Assembly (NCBI RefSeq): GCF_002272865.1
Contig: NZ_MLAP01000005.1
Span: 1-64,000 of the forward strand
Source: Helicobacter sp. 12S02634-8
Lineage (GTDB): Bacteria; Campylobacterota; Campylobacteria; Campylobacterales; Helicobacteraceae
Direction of reading: 5' to 3'
Length of the DNA stretch: 64,000 nt
The notes below the pieces were generated by a model. It was not told where the DNA came from, searched no databases, and was given only the letters and a program-made list of their open reading frames with translations. The translations under genes were made by a program, and so were the position numbers. Positions within the stretch are counted from its first letter, which is position 1; each line of letters starts with the position of its first letter. Positions 17,072 to 27,296 of the stretch are shown in pieces.

Positions 17072-18289
17072 CTAACGCAACTCACTTTTATTTTTGCTTT
17101 GAAAGATAAAAAACAAACCAAAAAGATACATCAAGCAAGTAAAAATCAAAAACAATCCCAAAAGTGTGTAGGCATTGACGATAGGCTGGGTCAAAAGCGG
17201 GGAGGCAAACTGCCCTAAGAAAATCGAACTCGCCATAAAGCCCAAAGCCCTAGCGCGCTGATTTTCAAGTGCCATAGAAAGGATATAAGAACTGCTATTG
17301 ATAATAATAAGCCCTCCACCTGCTCCCAAAAACACTAAAGAAACCATCACAATCCAATAATTATGCACCACATACAAGAGCAAAAAACAAGTCCCCATCA
17401 AAAAAAATCCCACAGCATAAATCCCATAAATATTCAAAACATTTCTCAAACGCGCATAAAACAACGAAAAAGCCCCATAAGCAATCGCTGAAGCCGACAT
17501 AGAAATCCCAACAATATCACTGCTTTTACCTAGATCGTGGATAATGAAAAATGGAATTTGTGTCGGAGAAATATAATAAGCCACATTACACAAAAAGACT
17601 AGCAAATATGCAGGCAAAAATCTAAAAAAATCAAATTTACCGATTTGTGCGTGGGTAGTGAGCGATCTTTTTTTGGGCTTATGGGGTTCAAAAAGCTTGG
17701 CATAAGCCAAAAAAGCTATGAGAATCCCCAAAAGATATGCCAAAAAAGGATAGCGCCAATCAATGCTTGAGAGATACCCTCCTAAAGAAATAAAAACAGC
17801 ACTCCCCACTGCTGTAGCAAAGCCTTGCTTGCCAACTGCTTTCTGCCTATCTTCGCCCAGATAATAATCCCCAATCAAGGCACTCGCCCCTGTCATGATC
17901 AAAGCAGTTGCGATACCAAAAATCGCCCTTGAAACCAAAAGCAAATAAACATTATCCAAGAAAAACCCACAAAATCCAAAAAAACTCCATACAAACATCG
18001 CAGGGATCAAAAACTTGATTTTGCCATAACGATCGAGCAAGATACCACTCAAAGGCGAAAAAAGCATTACAAAAAGAGCAGGCAAGGTCAAAATCAGCTT
18101 GGATAAAAACTCAATCCCTGCAACTGAGTGGAAATGGGATTGGATCGCAGGCAAAGATGGAGCGATGACTACACTGCCCAAAATCGTCATTGAGGTGGTC
18201 GAAAACAAGGCGATTTGAAAAATTGGGCGATGGACAATCTTTTTGAGCTTGCCTTCAAGTTTGGTATGCTGTGTGGGCTTTTCTTGCAT
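17072..18289 (-). CDS. MFS transporter, Bcr/CflA-like
   Basis: A 405-residue inner-membrane transporter with about twelve hydrophobic helices. The loop GILLDRYGKIKFLIPAMF between helices 2 and 3 is the major-facilitator signature, and SVVIAPSLPAIQSHF in helix 1 resembles multidrug efflux members. The substrate is unknown. The start at 18289 has GGAGG four bases upstream. It lies just upstream of dnaB on the same strand, in the position of HP1363 in H. pylori. Confidence 0.88.
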   Translation of the reverse strand: MQEKPTQHTKLEGKLKKIVHRPIFQIALFSTTSMTILGSVVIAPSLPAIQSHFHSVAGIEFLSKLILTLPALFVMLFSPLSGILLDRYGKIKFLIPAMFVWSFFGFCGFFLDNVYLLLVSRAIFGIATALIMTGASALIGDYYLGEDRQKAVGKQGFATAVGSAVFISLGGYLSSIDWRYPFLAYLLGILIAFLAYAKLFEPHKPKKRSLTTHAQIGKFDFFRFLPAYLLVFLCNVAYYISPTQIPFFIIHDLGKSSDIVGISMSASAIAYGAFSLFYARLRNVLNIYGIYAVGFFLMGTCFLLLYVVHNYWIVMVSLVFLGAGGGLIIINSSSYILSMALENQRARALGFMASSIFLGQFASPLLTQPIVNAYTLLGLFLIFTCLMYLFGLFFIFQSKNKSELR

Positions 18290-18354
18290 TGCCCCTCCTC
18301 TCAACAAAATAATTCTCGCCATTATATCCGATAAAAAGTAAATTTATTTGTTTA

Positions 18355-19737
18355 TTAAACTATATTTTTAATATTTTCTATTAATTTTAAAGGTGTTAAG
18401 CCATAGCTAGATTTTTCCATTCTCGCACCAAAAGAATGTGCCAAAGAAGCAGTGATACTGGCCTTTAAACCTCCATAACCTTGAGCCAACAACGCCCCAA
18501 TCAGCCCTGCAAGCACATCACCGCTCCCGCCTTTAGCGAGATTGGGTGTGCCAAAATGATTGATATAGATTTTGTCATTTTGAGATATGAGAGTATTAGC
18601 ACCTTTGAGTAATGTCGTGATATGGGGATATTTCATACCAAATGCACGCAAAATCTCCATCTTATCGTTCAAAAGCTCCAAAACATCTATCTGCGCAAAA
18701 CCTGTGAGCGATAACAATGAAACAAACTCCTTGGGGTGGGGAGTAAGAACAAGATTTTCATAAGATTCTAATATGCCCTTGATCCCCTCATAATAAAATA
18801 AATCTGCGTCCAAAACACAAGGCGCACACGCAAGCATTTTATCAAGATCACAAGGCACAGCCCCCATACCCATACCAAGGGCAAAGGCACTCACATTTTT
18901 GGGAATACTCTGTGTGGCCATCAATTCTATAGGCTTCACAAACCCCTCCCCTAGCACACTCACAAGCCCTGCCCCAAAGCCATAAGCTGCCATACCCGCC
19001 AAAAGAGCAGCCCCACTATGCTCCCCTGCATACACACACAAATGCCCAAAATCGCCTTTATGCACATTAGCACGATGGCGAATAGGCAAGTGCATATCAG
19101 ATTTTTCAAGCAAATGCGTGTTAGAACTGACCTCATAAAGCTCTCTACTCACTCCCAAATCCCCTACAACCACCTGCCCAACGCACTCCTTTGCCCTATC
19201 GCTAAAAAAAGCCGTCTTCAATGCCCCCATACTCAATGTCCAATCTGCCTCAAACACCACTTCAGACGCACGCCCATCTGCAAACAAGCCGCTAGGTATA
19301 TCACAAGCAATCTTTATCCGACCAAGCCGATTCATACTTGTGATAATTTTTTGATAATCACTCAAGACCTCTCCTACCAATCCCGTGCCAAAAAGACAAT
19401 CGATGATAATATCGCAAGGATAGATTTTTTTTACCACTTCAATCTGTGCTTCCATAGCTCGCTGGTGTTGGATAAGGCACATTTTGCTTTTGGGCTCTTT
19501 GGCGATAAAAAGCTTGGTGTGAAATTCCCCTACTAATCTTCTGGATAAAGCATAGCCATCAGCCCCATTATCCCCACCTCCACAGACAATGATAACCACA
19601 CTCCCGCGATGGCTGAGCTTGGTGATGAGCGTATGCAGAGCAGCCGCAGCATTTTCCATCAAAATCTCTCCACTCAAGAGATACTTTTCTATCGCTCGCT
19701 TGTCTAAAATCTCTAAATTTTTATAAACATTTTGCAT
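18355..19737 (-). CDS. nnr: Bifunctional NAD(P)H-hydrate epimerase/dehydratase
   Basis: A 460-residue metabolite-repair enzyme that reconverts damaged NAD(P)HX to NAD(P)H. The N-terminal epimerase (about 1-205) shows LMENAAAAL, CGGGDNGADGYALSRRL and CDIPSGLFADGR. The C-terminal ADP-dependent dehydratase (about 225-460) shows NVHKGDFGHLCVYAGE, LTPHPKEF and AKGGSGDVLAGLIGALLAQG. The ATG at 19737 lies 9 bases after the msrB stop, so the two repair genes form an operon. The ribosome site is weak. Confidence 0.96.
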   Translation of the reverse strand: MQNVYKNLEILDKRAIEKYLLSGEILMENAAAALHTLITKLSHRGSVVIIVCGGGDNGADGYALSRRLVGEFHTKLFIAKEPKSKMCLIQHQRAMEAQIEVVKKIYPCDIIIDCLFGTGLVGEVLSDYQKIITSMNRLGRIKIACDIPSGLFADGRASEVVFEADWTLSMGALKTAFFSDRAKECVGQVVVGDLGVSRELYEVSSNTHLLEKSDMHLPIRHRANVHKGDFGHLCVYAGEHSGAALLAGMAAYGFGAGLVSVLGEGFVKPIELMATQSIPKNVSAFALGMGMGAVPCDLDKMLACAPCVLDADLFYYEGIKGILESYENLVLTPHPKEFVSLLSLTGFAQIDVLELLNDKMEILRAFGMKYPHITTLLKGANTLISQNDKIYINHFGTPNLAKGGSGDVLAGLIGALLAQGYGGLKASITASLAHSFGARMEKSSYGLTPLKLIENIKNIV

Positions 19738-19746
19738 ATCAAACGC

Positions 19747-20103
19747 TCATTTTTTGGGGATAAAATGCAATGAAAGAGAATTGACACAATGCCTTGTATT
19801 TTTAGGTGTATAGCCCTCTCCGACAAATACATGCCCCAAATGCCCTCCACATTGCTTGCATAAAATCTCTGTGCGCCTTTTATCAGCATCCAATTGATAT
19901 TCAATCGCTTCAGAAATGCACGCATCAAAGCTGGGCCAACCACAACCTGATTTGAATTTTGCACTCGAAGTATAAAGCTCTGCCCCGCACTGCTTGCATA
20001 CATAAATCCCCTCTTGGTAAAAGTCGTTATATACACCACTAAATGGGGCTTCTGTGGCTTTTTTGATGATAATGTCATATTCTTGTGGGGTCAATGGATT
20101 CAT
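19747..20103 (-). CDS. msrB: Peptide-methionine (R)-S-oxide reductase
   Basis: A 118-residue enzyme that reduces the R-sulfoxide of methionine in oxidised proteins. Two CxxC pairs (CKQCGAEL and CKQCGGHLGHVF) bind structural zinc, FKSGCGWPSFD is the substrate loop, and RHCVNSLSLHFIP contains the catalytic cysteine. It is a free-standing MsrB, unlike the MsrA-MsrB fusion of H. pylori. No signal peptide, so it is cytoplasmic. It leads nnr. Confidence 0.97.
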   Translation of the reverse strand: MNPLTPQEYDIIIKKATEAPFSGVYNDFYQEGIYVCKQCGAELYTSSAKFKSGCGWPSFDACISEAIEYQLDADKRRTEILCKQCGGHLGHVFVGEGYTPKNTRHCVNSLSLHFIPKK

Positions 20104-20136
20104 CTGTATTCCTAGTGGATAAAATCAATAAGGAAT

Positions 20137-20142
20137 AATATA
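20137..20142 (-). promoter_or_regulatory. Possible -10 box of msrB-nnr
   Basis: On the minus strand TGG-TATATT resembles an extended -10 element about 34 bases upstream of msrB. The -35 region is not recognisable. Confidence 0.35.
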
Positions 20143-20195
20143 CCATAAAAAACAAGATTGTGTATTCTATTGGAGAGATAAAAGCAAGGGAGTAA

Positions 20196-20232
20196 GGGGT
20201 GTTTGATATTAAAAAAAGGGGGGGTGTTTGAT
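20196..20232. repeat. Direct repeat GGGGTGTTTGAT
   Basis: The 12-mer occurs at 20196-20207 and 20221-20232, separated by ATT, A7 and G3. The second copy forms one arm of the terminator hairpin after rplQ. Confidence 0.75.
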
Positions 20233-20254
20233 GAGGGAGAAGCCCTATCAAACA
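20211..20254 (-). terminator. Probable terminator of the ribosomal protein operon
   Basis: On the minus strand TGTTTGAT-AGGG pairs with CCCT(C)ATCAAACA, giving about 12 bp with one bulge and a 5-base loop (20225-20254). It is followed by C7 and T7. The hairpin overlaps the rplQ stop codon. The U-run is displaced by the C-run, so efficiency is uncertain. Confidence 0.6.
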
Positions 20255-20598
20255 AATTCGATGATAGCCATAGAAGAAGCATCGCCCCTGCGCAGACGCG
20301 TCCGCTGTATCCTTGTATAACCACCTTTTCTATCGCTATATTTAGGAGCGATTTCAGTAACTAGTTTTTTAGTAGCTGATTTATGCTGCAAATAAGCAAA
20401 CACAAAACGATGGGCGTTGAAATCCCCTACTCTTGCAGCACTGATTAATTTTTCAATATAAGACTGCAATTCTTTTGCCTTGAAAACACCTGTTTCGATT
20501 TTATTATGTTCAATTAAAGCAATCGCAAGATTCTTTAACAACGCCTTTCTGTGTGAAGAGGTTCTGCCAAGCTTTCGATACCCGTGATTGTGCCTCAT
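20248..20598 (-). CDS. rplQ: Large ribosomal subunit protein bL17
   Basis: 116 residues, near the polypeptide exit of the 50S subunit. It begins [24 protein letters not shown] and has the [10 protein letters not shown] segment typical of L17. It is the last gene of the alpha-type cluster, 9 bases after rpoA, and its stop codon lies inside a likely terminator hairpin. Confidence 0.98.
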   Translation of the reverse strand: MRHNHGYRKLGRTSSHRKALLKNLAIALIEHNKIETGVFKAKELQSYIEKLISAARVGDFNAHRFVFAYLQHKSATKKLVTEIAPKYSDRKGGYTRIQRTRLRRGDASSMAIIEFV

Positions 20599-20607
20599 TG
20601 TTTCTCC

Positions 20608-21615
20608 TTAATTTTTCATCTTTATAATTTTTTTATTCAAAGACAATACCAACTCGCTGGGCAACTCAGACCCCACAGGATAGCCCAATTCTTGGAGCTT
20701 TTCTGCAATCTCATCATAGGATTTTTTACCCATATTTTTGATATTTTTTAAATCATTTTCACCCATCAAGACAAGCTCGCCGATATATCGAATCCCTGTC
20801 CTATCCAAGCAATTAAAACATCGCGCACTCAAATTGAGTGTATCGATTTTAACCATCAGATCTTTGAGCTCTGCAGCATCATCTGCAGATCCCTTAGCAA
20901 TCGCTGGCACAGCTGTGATATCTGCCCCAAAAATACTCATTTGTGCGTGCATCACAGCAATTGCCTCTTGAAAAGCTTTGTAAGGCTCTATCTGCCCATC
21001 TGTTTCGATATCAAAAACTATCTTTTCATAGCTAGGATTGTCTTCTACCAAGACATTTTCTATCTCATAAATAGCCTTTTTCACTGGCGTAAAATATGCA
21101 TCAAGTGGGATAAAATCCTCAGGGACAACTTTTCTTATCTCCTCACTAGGAACATAGCCCATACCTTTTTGCACGATGATAGAGAAATTCAAGACAGCAT
21201 CTTCATTGATAGTGGCCAAATAAGCTTCTTTATTGACAACATCTAAAACATCATTAGCTAAATCTGCCCCCGTAAGTCCCATAGGACCTTTAAAAGAGTA
21301 ATTGACAACAACTTGTTCCTCGCTTTCAGCAAAGGCTTTATAAACAAAGCGAATATTTTTTAGATTGATGATAAAAGGTGATACATCTTCTGATATACCC
21401 CGAACAGAATCGAACTCATGGGTCACACCCTCAATCTTAAGACCTATAGGAGCATAGCCGACCGAACTTGAAAGCAGTAATCTCCTGATAGGGTGGGCCA
21501 AAGTGATCGCATAGCCCGATTCAAAGGGATAAACTGATACTTTGATCCTGTTTTTATTGCTCTCTTCTATATTGATATCAGTAGGAATATAGGGAGCTGT
21601 TTTAATAGTTTTCAT
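20608..21615 (-). CDS. rpoA: RNA polymerase alpha subunit
   Basis: 335 residues. The N-terminal dimerisation and assembly domain (about 1-230, with SVYPFESGYAITLAHPIRR and GVTHEFDSVRGISEDV) is joined to a C-terminal DNA-contacting domain (about 255-335) with LNLSARCFNCLDRTGI, GENDLKNIKNMGKKSYDEI and LQELGYPVG. It is translated between rpsD and rplQ, linking polymerase to ribosome synthesis. A cysteine pair (CFNC) sits in the C-terminal domain. Confidence 0.98.
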   Translation of the reverse strand: MKTIKTAPYIPTDINIEESNKNRIKVSVYPFESGYAITLAHPIRRLLLSSSVGYAPIGLKIEGVTHEFDSVRGISEDVSPFIINLKNIRFVYKAFAESEEQVVVNYSFKGPMGLTGADLANDVLDVVNKEAYLATINEDAVLNFSIIVQKGMGYVPSEEIRKVVPEDFIPLDAYFTPVKKAIYEIENVLVEDNPSYEKIVFDIETDGQIEPYKAFQEAIAVMHAQMSIFGADITAVPAIAKGSADDAAELKDLMVKIDTLNLSARCFNCLDRTGIRYIGELVLMGENDLKNIKNMGKKSYDEIAEKLQELGYPVGSELPSELVLSLNKKIIKMKN

Positions 21616-21630
21616 TCTTTTACCACCTGA

Positions 21631-22257
21631 TTATTTAGAATACAACTCAACAATGAGCCTTTCCTCTATGGGAATCACAACTTCTTCTCTTTCTGGATAA
21701 CGAGTGAAAATACCATATTTTTTATCTTTTTCTACATCTACCCAAGGCACTATGCCTGTTTGAGCAGTCAGCTCAATAGCGCGTGTGATTTGTGTGTTGT
21801 TTTTTGCCTTTTCTACAATCTCAATCTTTTGTCCAGCTTGCACAAAATAAGAAGGGATATTGATTTTTTTACCATCAACGAGAATATGTCCGTGGGATAC
21901 TAATTGGCGAGCAAATCTCCGAGTGGTAGCAAAGCCCATACGATACACGACATTATCAAGCCTTCTTTCAATGAGTCGGATCAGATTTTCCCCTGTATTG
22001 CCATCGAGTCTGTTTGCTTCCACAAAAATCGATCGGAACTGCTTTTCTGAAACACCATACATCACTTTAGCTTTTTGTTTTTCACGAAGTTGCAAGCCAT
22101 ATTCAGAAATCTTACCTCTTTTTTGTCCGTGCTGACCTGGACCATAAGGTCTTTTGTCCAAAGCACTCTTGCCTGCTAGTCTTCGCTCACCTTTTAAAGC
22201 GAGTGACACACCAAATCGTCTTTCTAATTTTTCAACCGGTCCTCTGTATCTTGCCAT
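21631..22257 (-). CDS. rpsD: Small ribosomal subunit protein uS4
   Basis: 208 residues. It begins [19 protein letters not shown] and carries the S4 RNA-binding domain ([39 protein letters not shown]). S4 nucleates 30S assembly and in many bacteria represses its own operon by binding the leader. The zinc-binding cysteines of some S4 proteins are absent. Confidence 0.98.
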   Translation of the reverse strand: MARYRGPVEKLERRFGVSLALKGERRLAGKSALDKRPYGPGQHGQKRGKISEYGLQLREKQKAKVMYGVSEKQFRSIFVEANRLDGNTGENLIRLIERRLDNVVYRMGFATTRRFARQLVSHGHILVDGKKINIPSYFVQAGQKIEIVEKAKNNTQITRAIELTAQTGIVPWVDVEKDKKYGIFTRYPEREEVVIPIEERLIVELYSK

Positions 22258-22268
22258 TGTATGCTCCC

Positions 22269-22664
22269 TTATACTCTTCTTCTTTTAGGTGGTCTGCAGC
22301 CATTGTGGGGCAGTGGAGTGATGTCTTTTATCCAAAGGACTTTAATGCCCTCAATAGTCCCTACACTCTTTACAGCTGTTTCTCTGCCACTTCCAGGTCC
22401 TTGCACCTTGATCCCGACTTCTTTGATACCGTGCTCTTTGGCTTTTGCCATCGCACTCTCAACAGCCTGCTGTGCAGCATAGGGGGTAGATTTCTTAGAA
22501 CCCTTAAAGCCAAGTCCACCAGCAGTAGCCCAACAGATCACATTACCCATTTCATCAGTGATGGTTACATTTGTATTGTTGAACGAAGCAGATATGCAAA
22601 CAATGCCTTTTGCTATATTTTTTCTGATAATTCTCTTTTTAGTTGCTACATTTCTTTTAGCCAT
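22269..22664 (-). CDS. rpsK: Small ribosomal subunit protein uS11
   Basis: 131 residues on the 30S platform. [36 protein letters not shown] and the C-terminal [18 protein letters not shown] identify it. It lies between rpsM and rpsD with short spacers. Confidence 0.98.
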   Translation of the reverse strand: MAKRNVATKKRIIRKNIAKGIVCISASFNNTNVTITDEMGNVICWATAGGLGFKGSKKSTPYAAQQAVESAMAKAKEHGIKEVGIKVQGPGSGRETAVKSVGTIEGIKVLWIKDITPLPHNGCRPPKRRRV

Positions 22665-22677
22665 CAGTCAAGCCTCC

Positions 22678-23040
22678 TTATTTACTGCCTACTGTTTTTT
22701 TCTTGCCTTTTCTTGTGCGTGCGTTATTTTTAGTTGTCTGACCCCGCACAGGCAGTCCTTTTCTATGGCGAAGGCCACGATAATTCCCTAGGTCCATCAA
22801 TGATTTGATATCCATTTGAACTTTTTTCCTTAAATCACCCTCGACCATGTAGCCTTCTTGAATTTTTTTAGCAATTGCAGAGACTTCATCTTCGCTGAGA
22901 TCATGAACTCGCTTATCAAAAGATATATTTACGGCTCTCAAAATATCTTGAGAACTTTTCAAACCTACTCCATAAATATAAGTAAGAGCATATTCAACTC
23001 TTTTCTTTTTTGGCAAATCTACACCAGCAATCCTAGCCAT
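22678..23040 (-). CDS. rpsM: Small ribosomal subunit protein uS13
   Basis: 120 residues in the 30S head, contacting tRNA and forming an intersubunit bridge. [26 protein letters not shown] at the start and [23 protein letters not shown] at the end are diagnostic. It is 3 bases downstream of rpmJ. Confidence 0.98.
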   Translation of the reverse strand: MARIAGVDLPKKKRVEYALTYIYGVGLKSSQDILRAVNISFDKRVHDLSEDEVSAIAKKIQEGYMVEGDLRKKVQMDIKSLMDLGNYRGLRHRKGLPVRGQTTKNNARTRKGKKKTVGSK

Positions 23041-23043
23041 ATT

Positions 23044-23157
23044 TTATCCTTGTCTTTGTTTATGTTTTGGGGTTGAGCAAATCACTCGAACCACGCCTCT
23101 TCTCTTGATAATTTTACACTTATCACACATTTTTTTGACCGAAGGTCGCACTTTCAT
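23044..23157 (-). CDS. rpmJ: Large ribosomal subunit protein bL36, zinc-binding form
   Basis: A 37-residue protein beginning [20 protein letters not shown] and ending [11 protein letters not shown]. The C-x2-C, C and H residues form the zinc site of the C+ variant of L36. AAGGAG lies upstream of the ATG. It is preceded by a 126-base gap with its own likely promoter, and it starts the rpmJ-rpsM-rpsK-rpsD-rpoA-rplQ group. Confidence 0.97.
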   Translation of the reverse strand: MKVRPSVKKMCDKCKIIKRRGVVRVICSTPKHKQRQG

Positions 23158-23249
23158 TTTCATCTCTCCTTAAATTCATGCCTATGCATAAAATCTTTTT
23201 AAAGCCCGAATAATCTCCATAATGGTTCTTCAGATACTAAAAAGCTGTC

Positions 23250-23255
23250 ATTATA
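23250..23255 (-). promoter_or_regulatory. Internal promoter upstream of rpmJ
   Basis: TATAAT on the minus strand, in the only large gap of the ribosomal cluster, about 93 bases upstream of rpmJ. The -35 is weak (GAAGCT at 17 bp). The A/T-rich leader could also carry S4 autoregulation, but I see no clear pseudoknot. Confidence 0.5.
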
Positions 23256-23283
23256 ACAACTTTAAGTTTAAAAGCTTCTTAGT

Positions 23284-23502
23284 TTATTTATATCTGAAAG
23301 TAATCCTACCTTTATCAAGACTATAAGGCGTGAGTTCAATTTTTACTTTATCTCCGGGCAAGATTTTGATATAGTGCATACGCATTTTTCCAGCGATATG
23401 GCACAACACAATATGCTTGTTATCCAATTCGACTTTAAAAGTAGCGTTTGGCAGTGCTTCTAAGACCTTTCCATCTACCTCTATAATATCATCTTTAGCC
23501 AT
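23284..23502 (-). CDS. infA: Translation initiation factor IF-1
   Basis: 72 residues, the standard IF-1 length, forming one OB-fold that occupies the ribosomal A site during initiation. [33 protein letters not shown] and [16 protein letters not shown] are typical. The ATG at 23502 lies 2 bases after the map stop, with GGAG inside the end of map, indicating coupling. Confidence 0.97.
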   Translation of the reverse strand: MAKDDIIEVDGKVLEALPNATFKVELDNKHIVLCHIAGKMRMHYIKILPGDKVKIELTPYSLDKGRITFRYK

Positions 23503-23504
23503 TA

Positions 23505-24263
23505 TCAAATCTCCGTAAGTATTTCAGGTTTTCCATTGACCACTGCGATAGTATGCTCATAATGGCTGCCATTGAGTCCATCAACAGACACTACCCCCCA
23601 TTTATCATCAAGAATCTTAGGCTCACCATCACTCTGGCAAATCATGGGTTCTAGGCAAAATACCATTCCCTCTTTGATCTTAGGGCCTGAGCTGATAGCG
23701 CGACCATCAAGGTAATTTGGGATTTCAGGCTCTTCGTGCGGCTTTCTGCCGATACCATGACCACAAAATCCCTTCAAAGGGACAAATCCCCGCTTGAGGA
23801 TAGCAGCTTCAATAATGCCACTGAGCTCTTTAAAGCGCAAACCCACTTTGATATGGTCAATCGCTTCATACAAAGTGTCCTTAGCACAAGCTATAAGCTC
23901 CTTGTCTTTGCTAGAAATCTCTCCCACACCAAGAGTCACTGCCCCATCACCATACCAACCCTCATATTCTACGCCCACATCAAACCCCACTATATCGCCA
24001 TTTTTGAGTAAATAGCCATTGGGGATACCGTGGATAATCACAGCATTGACAGAGATACACACAGCATTAGGGAAGCCATACAATCCTTTAAAAGCAGGTC
24101 GTGCACCATTTTTGCAGATAAAATCTTCAGCAATTTTATCCAACTCCAAAAGACTCACTCCCTCTTGTGCGTGCTGACTCAAAAGCTGCAATGTTTCGCC
24201 CACAAGGCGATTTGGCTTGCGCAAAAAATCAATTTCTTTGTGGTTTCGTATATTGATAGACAT
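23505..24263 (-). CDS. map: Methionine aminopeptidase type I
   Basis: A 252-residue metalloenzyme removing N-terminal methionine from new proteins. Metal ligands appear in [33 protein letters not shown], and the glutamates in FCLEPMI and HYEHTIAVV. Its ATG overlaps the secY stop (TGATG). The adk gene that many bacteria have between secY and map is absent. Confidence 0.97.
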   Translation of the reverse strand: MSINIRNHKEIDFLRKPNRLVGETLQLLSQHAQEGVSLLELDKIAEDFICKNGARPAFKGLYGFPNAVCISVNAVIIHGIPNGYLLKNGDIVGFDVGVEYEGWYGDGAVTLGVGEISSKDKELIACAKDTLYEAIDHIKVGLRFKELSGIIEAAILKRGFVPLKGFCGHGIGRKPHEEPEIPNYLDGRAISSGPKIKEGMVFCLEPMICQSDGEPKILDDKWGVVSVDGLNGSHYEHTIAVVNGKPEILTEI

Positions 24264-25522
24264 CAAAAGCCTACCGCACTGAGTGTTTTGTATTTATTCA
24301 TATAAATTTGGGCTTCGATTTTACGCATTGTATCGATAGCAACTTGCACAACAATCAAAACTGCTGTCCCACCAAAATAAAATGGAACACCCATGCCCTT
24401 GACCAATATCCAAGGCAATGTAGAAATCAATGCCAAATACAAAGACCCCCAGAAAGTGAGATTACTTGCCACAGAATTCAAAAATGATGATGTTCCCTCT
24501 CCAGGCCGCATACCAGGTATATACCCCCCTTGGCGCTTGAGATTATCGGCAATATCTTTGGAATTAAACACAATTGAAGAGTAGAAATAAGCAAAAAATA
24601 TCACCAATAAAAACATCAAAATATTATACGCATAGCCGTGTGGGCTTAAAAAATCGGCAATAGCTTGGATCGTCTTATTCGAAGAAGCTTGCAAAATTGT
24701 CGATGGAAACACCAACAAAGCTGAGGCAAAAATAGGGGGGATCACCCCACTGAGATTGAGCTTAATGGGTATGTAATTCATGATACGCTTATTTTGATTT
24801 TGCATAATGACTTTTCTAGCATAAGAAACAGGGATTCTGCGCTCAGCCAATTCGACATAAATAATCACAAAAACAGTGGCTAAAATAATCACAAAAATGC
24901 CAATCAGCACTAAGAAATTGATGACACCCGTGTTTGCGAGATTGAATGTCCCAGCAATCGCAGAAGGTATGCCTGAAACAATACCAGCAAAAATAATCAA
25001 ACTAATCCCGTTCCCCACGCCTCTTTGTGTGATCTGCTCTCCAATCCACATCAAAAGCATTGTGCCTGTAAGCATTGAAAAGGTAGAAATCAGCAAAAAT
25101 GTCTGCATATCAATCATGATCGCACCATTAGGACCATGCCCAATACTCTTCAGACCAAAGGAAACACTGATGGCTTGTATGATCGTGATAAAAATAGTCG
25201 CATAACGGACAATCTGCATATATTTTTGCATACCATCGCGTTCTTTTTTCATTTTTGCTAGGTTGGGGAAAGTAGCTGCGAGCAGTTCCATCACGATAGA
25301 AGCAGTGATATAGGGCATAATCCCTAGTGAAATGATACTCAAACGAGAAACTGCATCACCACTAAACATATTAAACAAACCCAAAGCATTCCCTGAATTA
25401 TTATCAAAAAACGACTTGATAGCCGCTAAATCAACTCCGGGGATAGGCACATAGGCTAGAATCCTATATAAAAATAGAAAGCCTAAGGTGATTAGGATTT
25501 TGCCAACAACTGCCTTGTTCAT
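24263..25522 (-). CDS. secY: Preprotein translocase channel subunit SecY
   Basis: A 419-residue inner-membrane protein with ten hydrophobic helices forming the Sec channel. The N-terminal [17 protein letters not shown], the loop [14 protein letters not shown] and the C-terminal loop [16 protein letters not shown] are typical. The start overlaps the rplO stop by 4 bases (ATGA). Confidence 0.98.
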   Translation of the reverse strand: MNKAVVGKILITLGFLFLYRILAYVPIPGVDLAAIKSFFDNNSGNALGLFNMFSGDAVSRLSIISLGIMPYITASIVMELLAATFPNLAKMKKERDGMQKYMQIVRYATIFITIIQAISVSFGLKSIGHGPNGAIMIDMQTFLLISTFSMLTGTMLLMWIGEQITQRGVGNGISLIIFAGIVSGIPSAIAGTFNLANTGVINFLVLIGIFVIILATVFVIIYVELAERRIPVSYARKVIMQNQNKRIMNYIPIKLNLSGVIPPIFASALLVFPSTILQASSNKTIQAIADFLSPHGYAYNILMFLLVIFFAYFYSSIVFNSKDIADNLKRQGGYIPGMRPGEGTSSFLNSVASNLTFWGSLYLALISTLPWILVKGMGVPFYFGGTAVLIVVQVAIDTMRKIEAQIYMNKYKTLSAVGF

Positions 25523-25923
25523 CGCTCTTGCCCACTAGTCCTGATTCGATCGTCTTTGATTTTGGCTTTCAAATCACACGCACTAGAGCCGATGATCTTG
25601 ATTTTTTCTATGTAAGTGGGGAATTTATGCACAGCTCTGATACTTTCAAAAGTGATTTCAGCAAGCTCTGCAATGCTTTTAAATTTATCGATATTGATCA
25701 CATAGGGTTTTTGGATCTTTGTCCTGAATCCGACTTTTGGTAGTCGTCTTTGGAGGGGTTGCTGCCCGCCTTCAAAACCTCTTTTTGCTTTGTAACCACT
25801 TCTGGCTGTCTGCCCCTTGCCCCCTCTAGTAGAGGTTTTGCCCATACCACTGCCTTGACCTCTGCCAACGCGTTTGATATCTCGAGTGCTCCCGTGGGCT
25901 GGTTGTATTTTTTCTAGTGCCAT
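25519..25923 (-). CDS. rplO: Large ribosomal subunit protein uL15
   Basis: 134 residues, a late-assembling 50S protein. [27 protein letters not shown] and [17 protein letters not shown] mark the glycine-rich N-terminal half. It follows rpsE directly: rpmD (L30), present at this point in many bacteria, is missing. Confidence 0.98.
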   Translation of the reverse strand: MALEKIQPAHGSTRDIKRVGRGQGSGMGKTSTRGGKGQTARSGYKAKRGFEGGQQPLQRRLPKVGFRTKIQKPYVINIDKFKSIAELAEITFESIRAVHKFPTYIEKIKIIGSSACDLKAKIKDDRIRTSGQER

Positions 25924-25932
25924 AATGCCTCC

Positions 25933-26373
25933 TTAAGCCTTAATCCTAGCGAGTGCATCAATAGTCGCTCGCACAACATTATAAGGATTGTTTGAACCCA
26001 AAGACTTTGTCAAAATATCCTTAATCCCTGCTAATTCAATCACTGGTCTTGCAGAACCACCTGCGATGACACCTGTTCCCTCGCTTGCAGGCTTGAGCAA
26101 AATCTTGCTTGCATTGTATTTGTGCTCGATGTCATGGGGGATAGTTGTGCCTTTGATATGCACTTGAATAATGTTTTTAAACGCATCATCAACAGCTTTT
26201 TTGATCGCATCGGGGACTTCCTTTGCCTTGCCCAATCCAAATCCCACAGAGCCATTTTTATTTCCAACGACCACAAGGGCATTGAAGCGAAATCTCCGCC
26301 CACCTTTGACAACTTTTGTAACCCTTCCGATATTTACAACAACTTCACTAAATTCTTCTCGATTGATTTCCAT
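25933..26373 (-). CDS. rpsE: Small ribosomal subunit protein uS5
   Basis: 146 residues, on the back of the 30S subunit, important for decoding accuracy. [36 protein letters not shown] is the double-stranded-RNA-binding-like domain; [26 protein letters not shown] follows. Shorter than E. coli S5 at its N-terminus. Confidence 0.98.
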   Translation of the reverse strand: MEINREEFSEVVVNIGRVTKVVKGGRRFRFNALVVVGNKNGSVGFGLGKAKEVPDAIKKAVDDAFKNIIQVHIKGTTIPHDIEHKYNASKILLKPASEGTGVIAGGSARPVIELAGIKDILTKSLGSNNPYNVVRATIDALARIKA

Positions 26374-26382
26374 ATTTTTCCT

Positions 26383-26739
26383 TTAAAGAACGATGCCGTT
26401 TGTTCTTAGAGATTCTGCAAAAGCTGCAACAACGCCGTGATATAAATAGCCATTTCTATCATAAATAATCTCTTGAATACCTATTTTTTTCAACTCCTCT
26501 GCAAAAGCTTTGGCAATATTTTGGGCATCTTCTTTGTTGTTTTTTAATCCCATTTTTTTCCCATCAACGCAAGCAAGCGTTTTTTGAGATACATCATCAA
26601 TAGCTTGGGCATATAGGTATTTGTTGGATCTGAAAATACTGACTCTAGGCTTGGTAGATGTGCCAAACAATTTACCTCTCACTCGAAGTTTTCTTTTGCT
26701 TCTGAGTTTCTTTTTTCTTTCTAATGTTTTACTTGTCAT
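26383..26739 (-). CDS. rplR: Large ribosomal subunit protein uL18
   Basis: 118 residues, binds 5S rRNA. Basic N-terminus, [20 protein letters not shown], and the C-terminal [19 protein letters not shown] are family features. Sits between rplF and rpsE. Confidence 0.98.
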   Translation of the reverse strand: MTSKTLERKKKLRSKRKLRVRGKLFGTSTKPRVSIFRSNKYLYAQAIDDVSQKTLACVDGKKMGLKNNKEDAQNIAKAFAEELKKIGIQEIIYDRNGYLYHGVVAAFAESLRTNGIVL

Positions 26740-26750
26740 CTTATCACCTT

Positions 26751-27287
26751 TTATTTCTTAGCAGTTTTACCAGCTTTGCGGATAATGATCTCATCGCTGT
26801 ATTTGATACCCTTACCTTTATAGGGCTCTGGAGGTCTGAACTCTCTGATCTCAGCTGCAATCTGTCCGATTTGCTGCTTATCGCTCCCTTTGATTGTGAT
26901 TGTATTTTTATCCACACTCATTTCAACGCCCTCTGGTATGGGGTATTTCACAGGGTGGCTAAAGCCCAGTGCGAGCTCAAGCACCTTTCCAGAAACTGCT
27001 GCCTTATAGCCCACGCCATTGATTTCTAAAACTTTGCTAAAGCCTGAAGCAATGCCTGTGATGATATTGCTTGCTAAAGCTCTGTAAGTCCCCCAATAGG
27101 CTCGAGATTGCGGCTCATTATCGATAGAGCGAAAACTCAATTCGCTCCCACTCAAATCAATATGAACTCTTCCATAGGTTTCAAGTTCTTTAGTGATTTT
27201 GCCACCCTTAAACACAATTTTGCTCCCTTCGACAGATACTTGAACTGCACTTGGAATGCTAATAGGTCTTTTTCCAACTCTTGACAT
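26751..27287 (-). CDS. rplF: Large ribosomal subunit protein uL6
   Basis: 178 residues near the factor-binding site of the 50S subunit. [15 protein letters not shown] at the start and the C-terminal [24 protein letters not shown] are diagnostic. Confidence 0.98.
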   Translation of the reverse strand: MSRVGKRPISIPSAVQVSVEGSKIVFKGGKITKELETYGRVHIDLSGSELSFRSIDNEPQSRAYWGTYRALASNIITGIASGFSKVLEINGVGYKAAVSGKVLELALGFSHPVKYPIPEGVEMSVDKNTITIKGSDKQQIGQIAAEIREFRPPEPYKGKGIKYSDEIIIRKAGKTAKK

Positions 27288-27296
27288 ATCTCTCTC

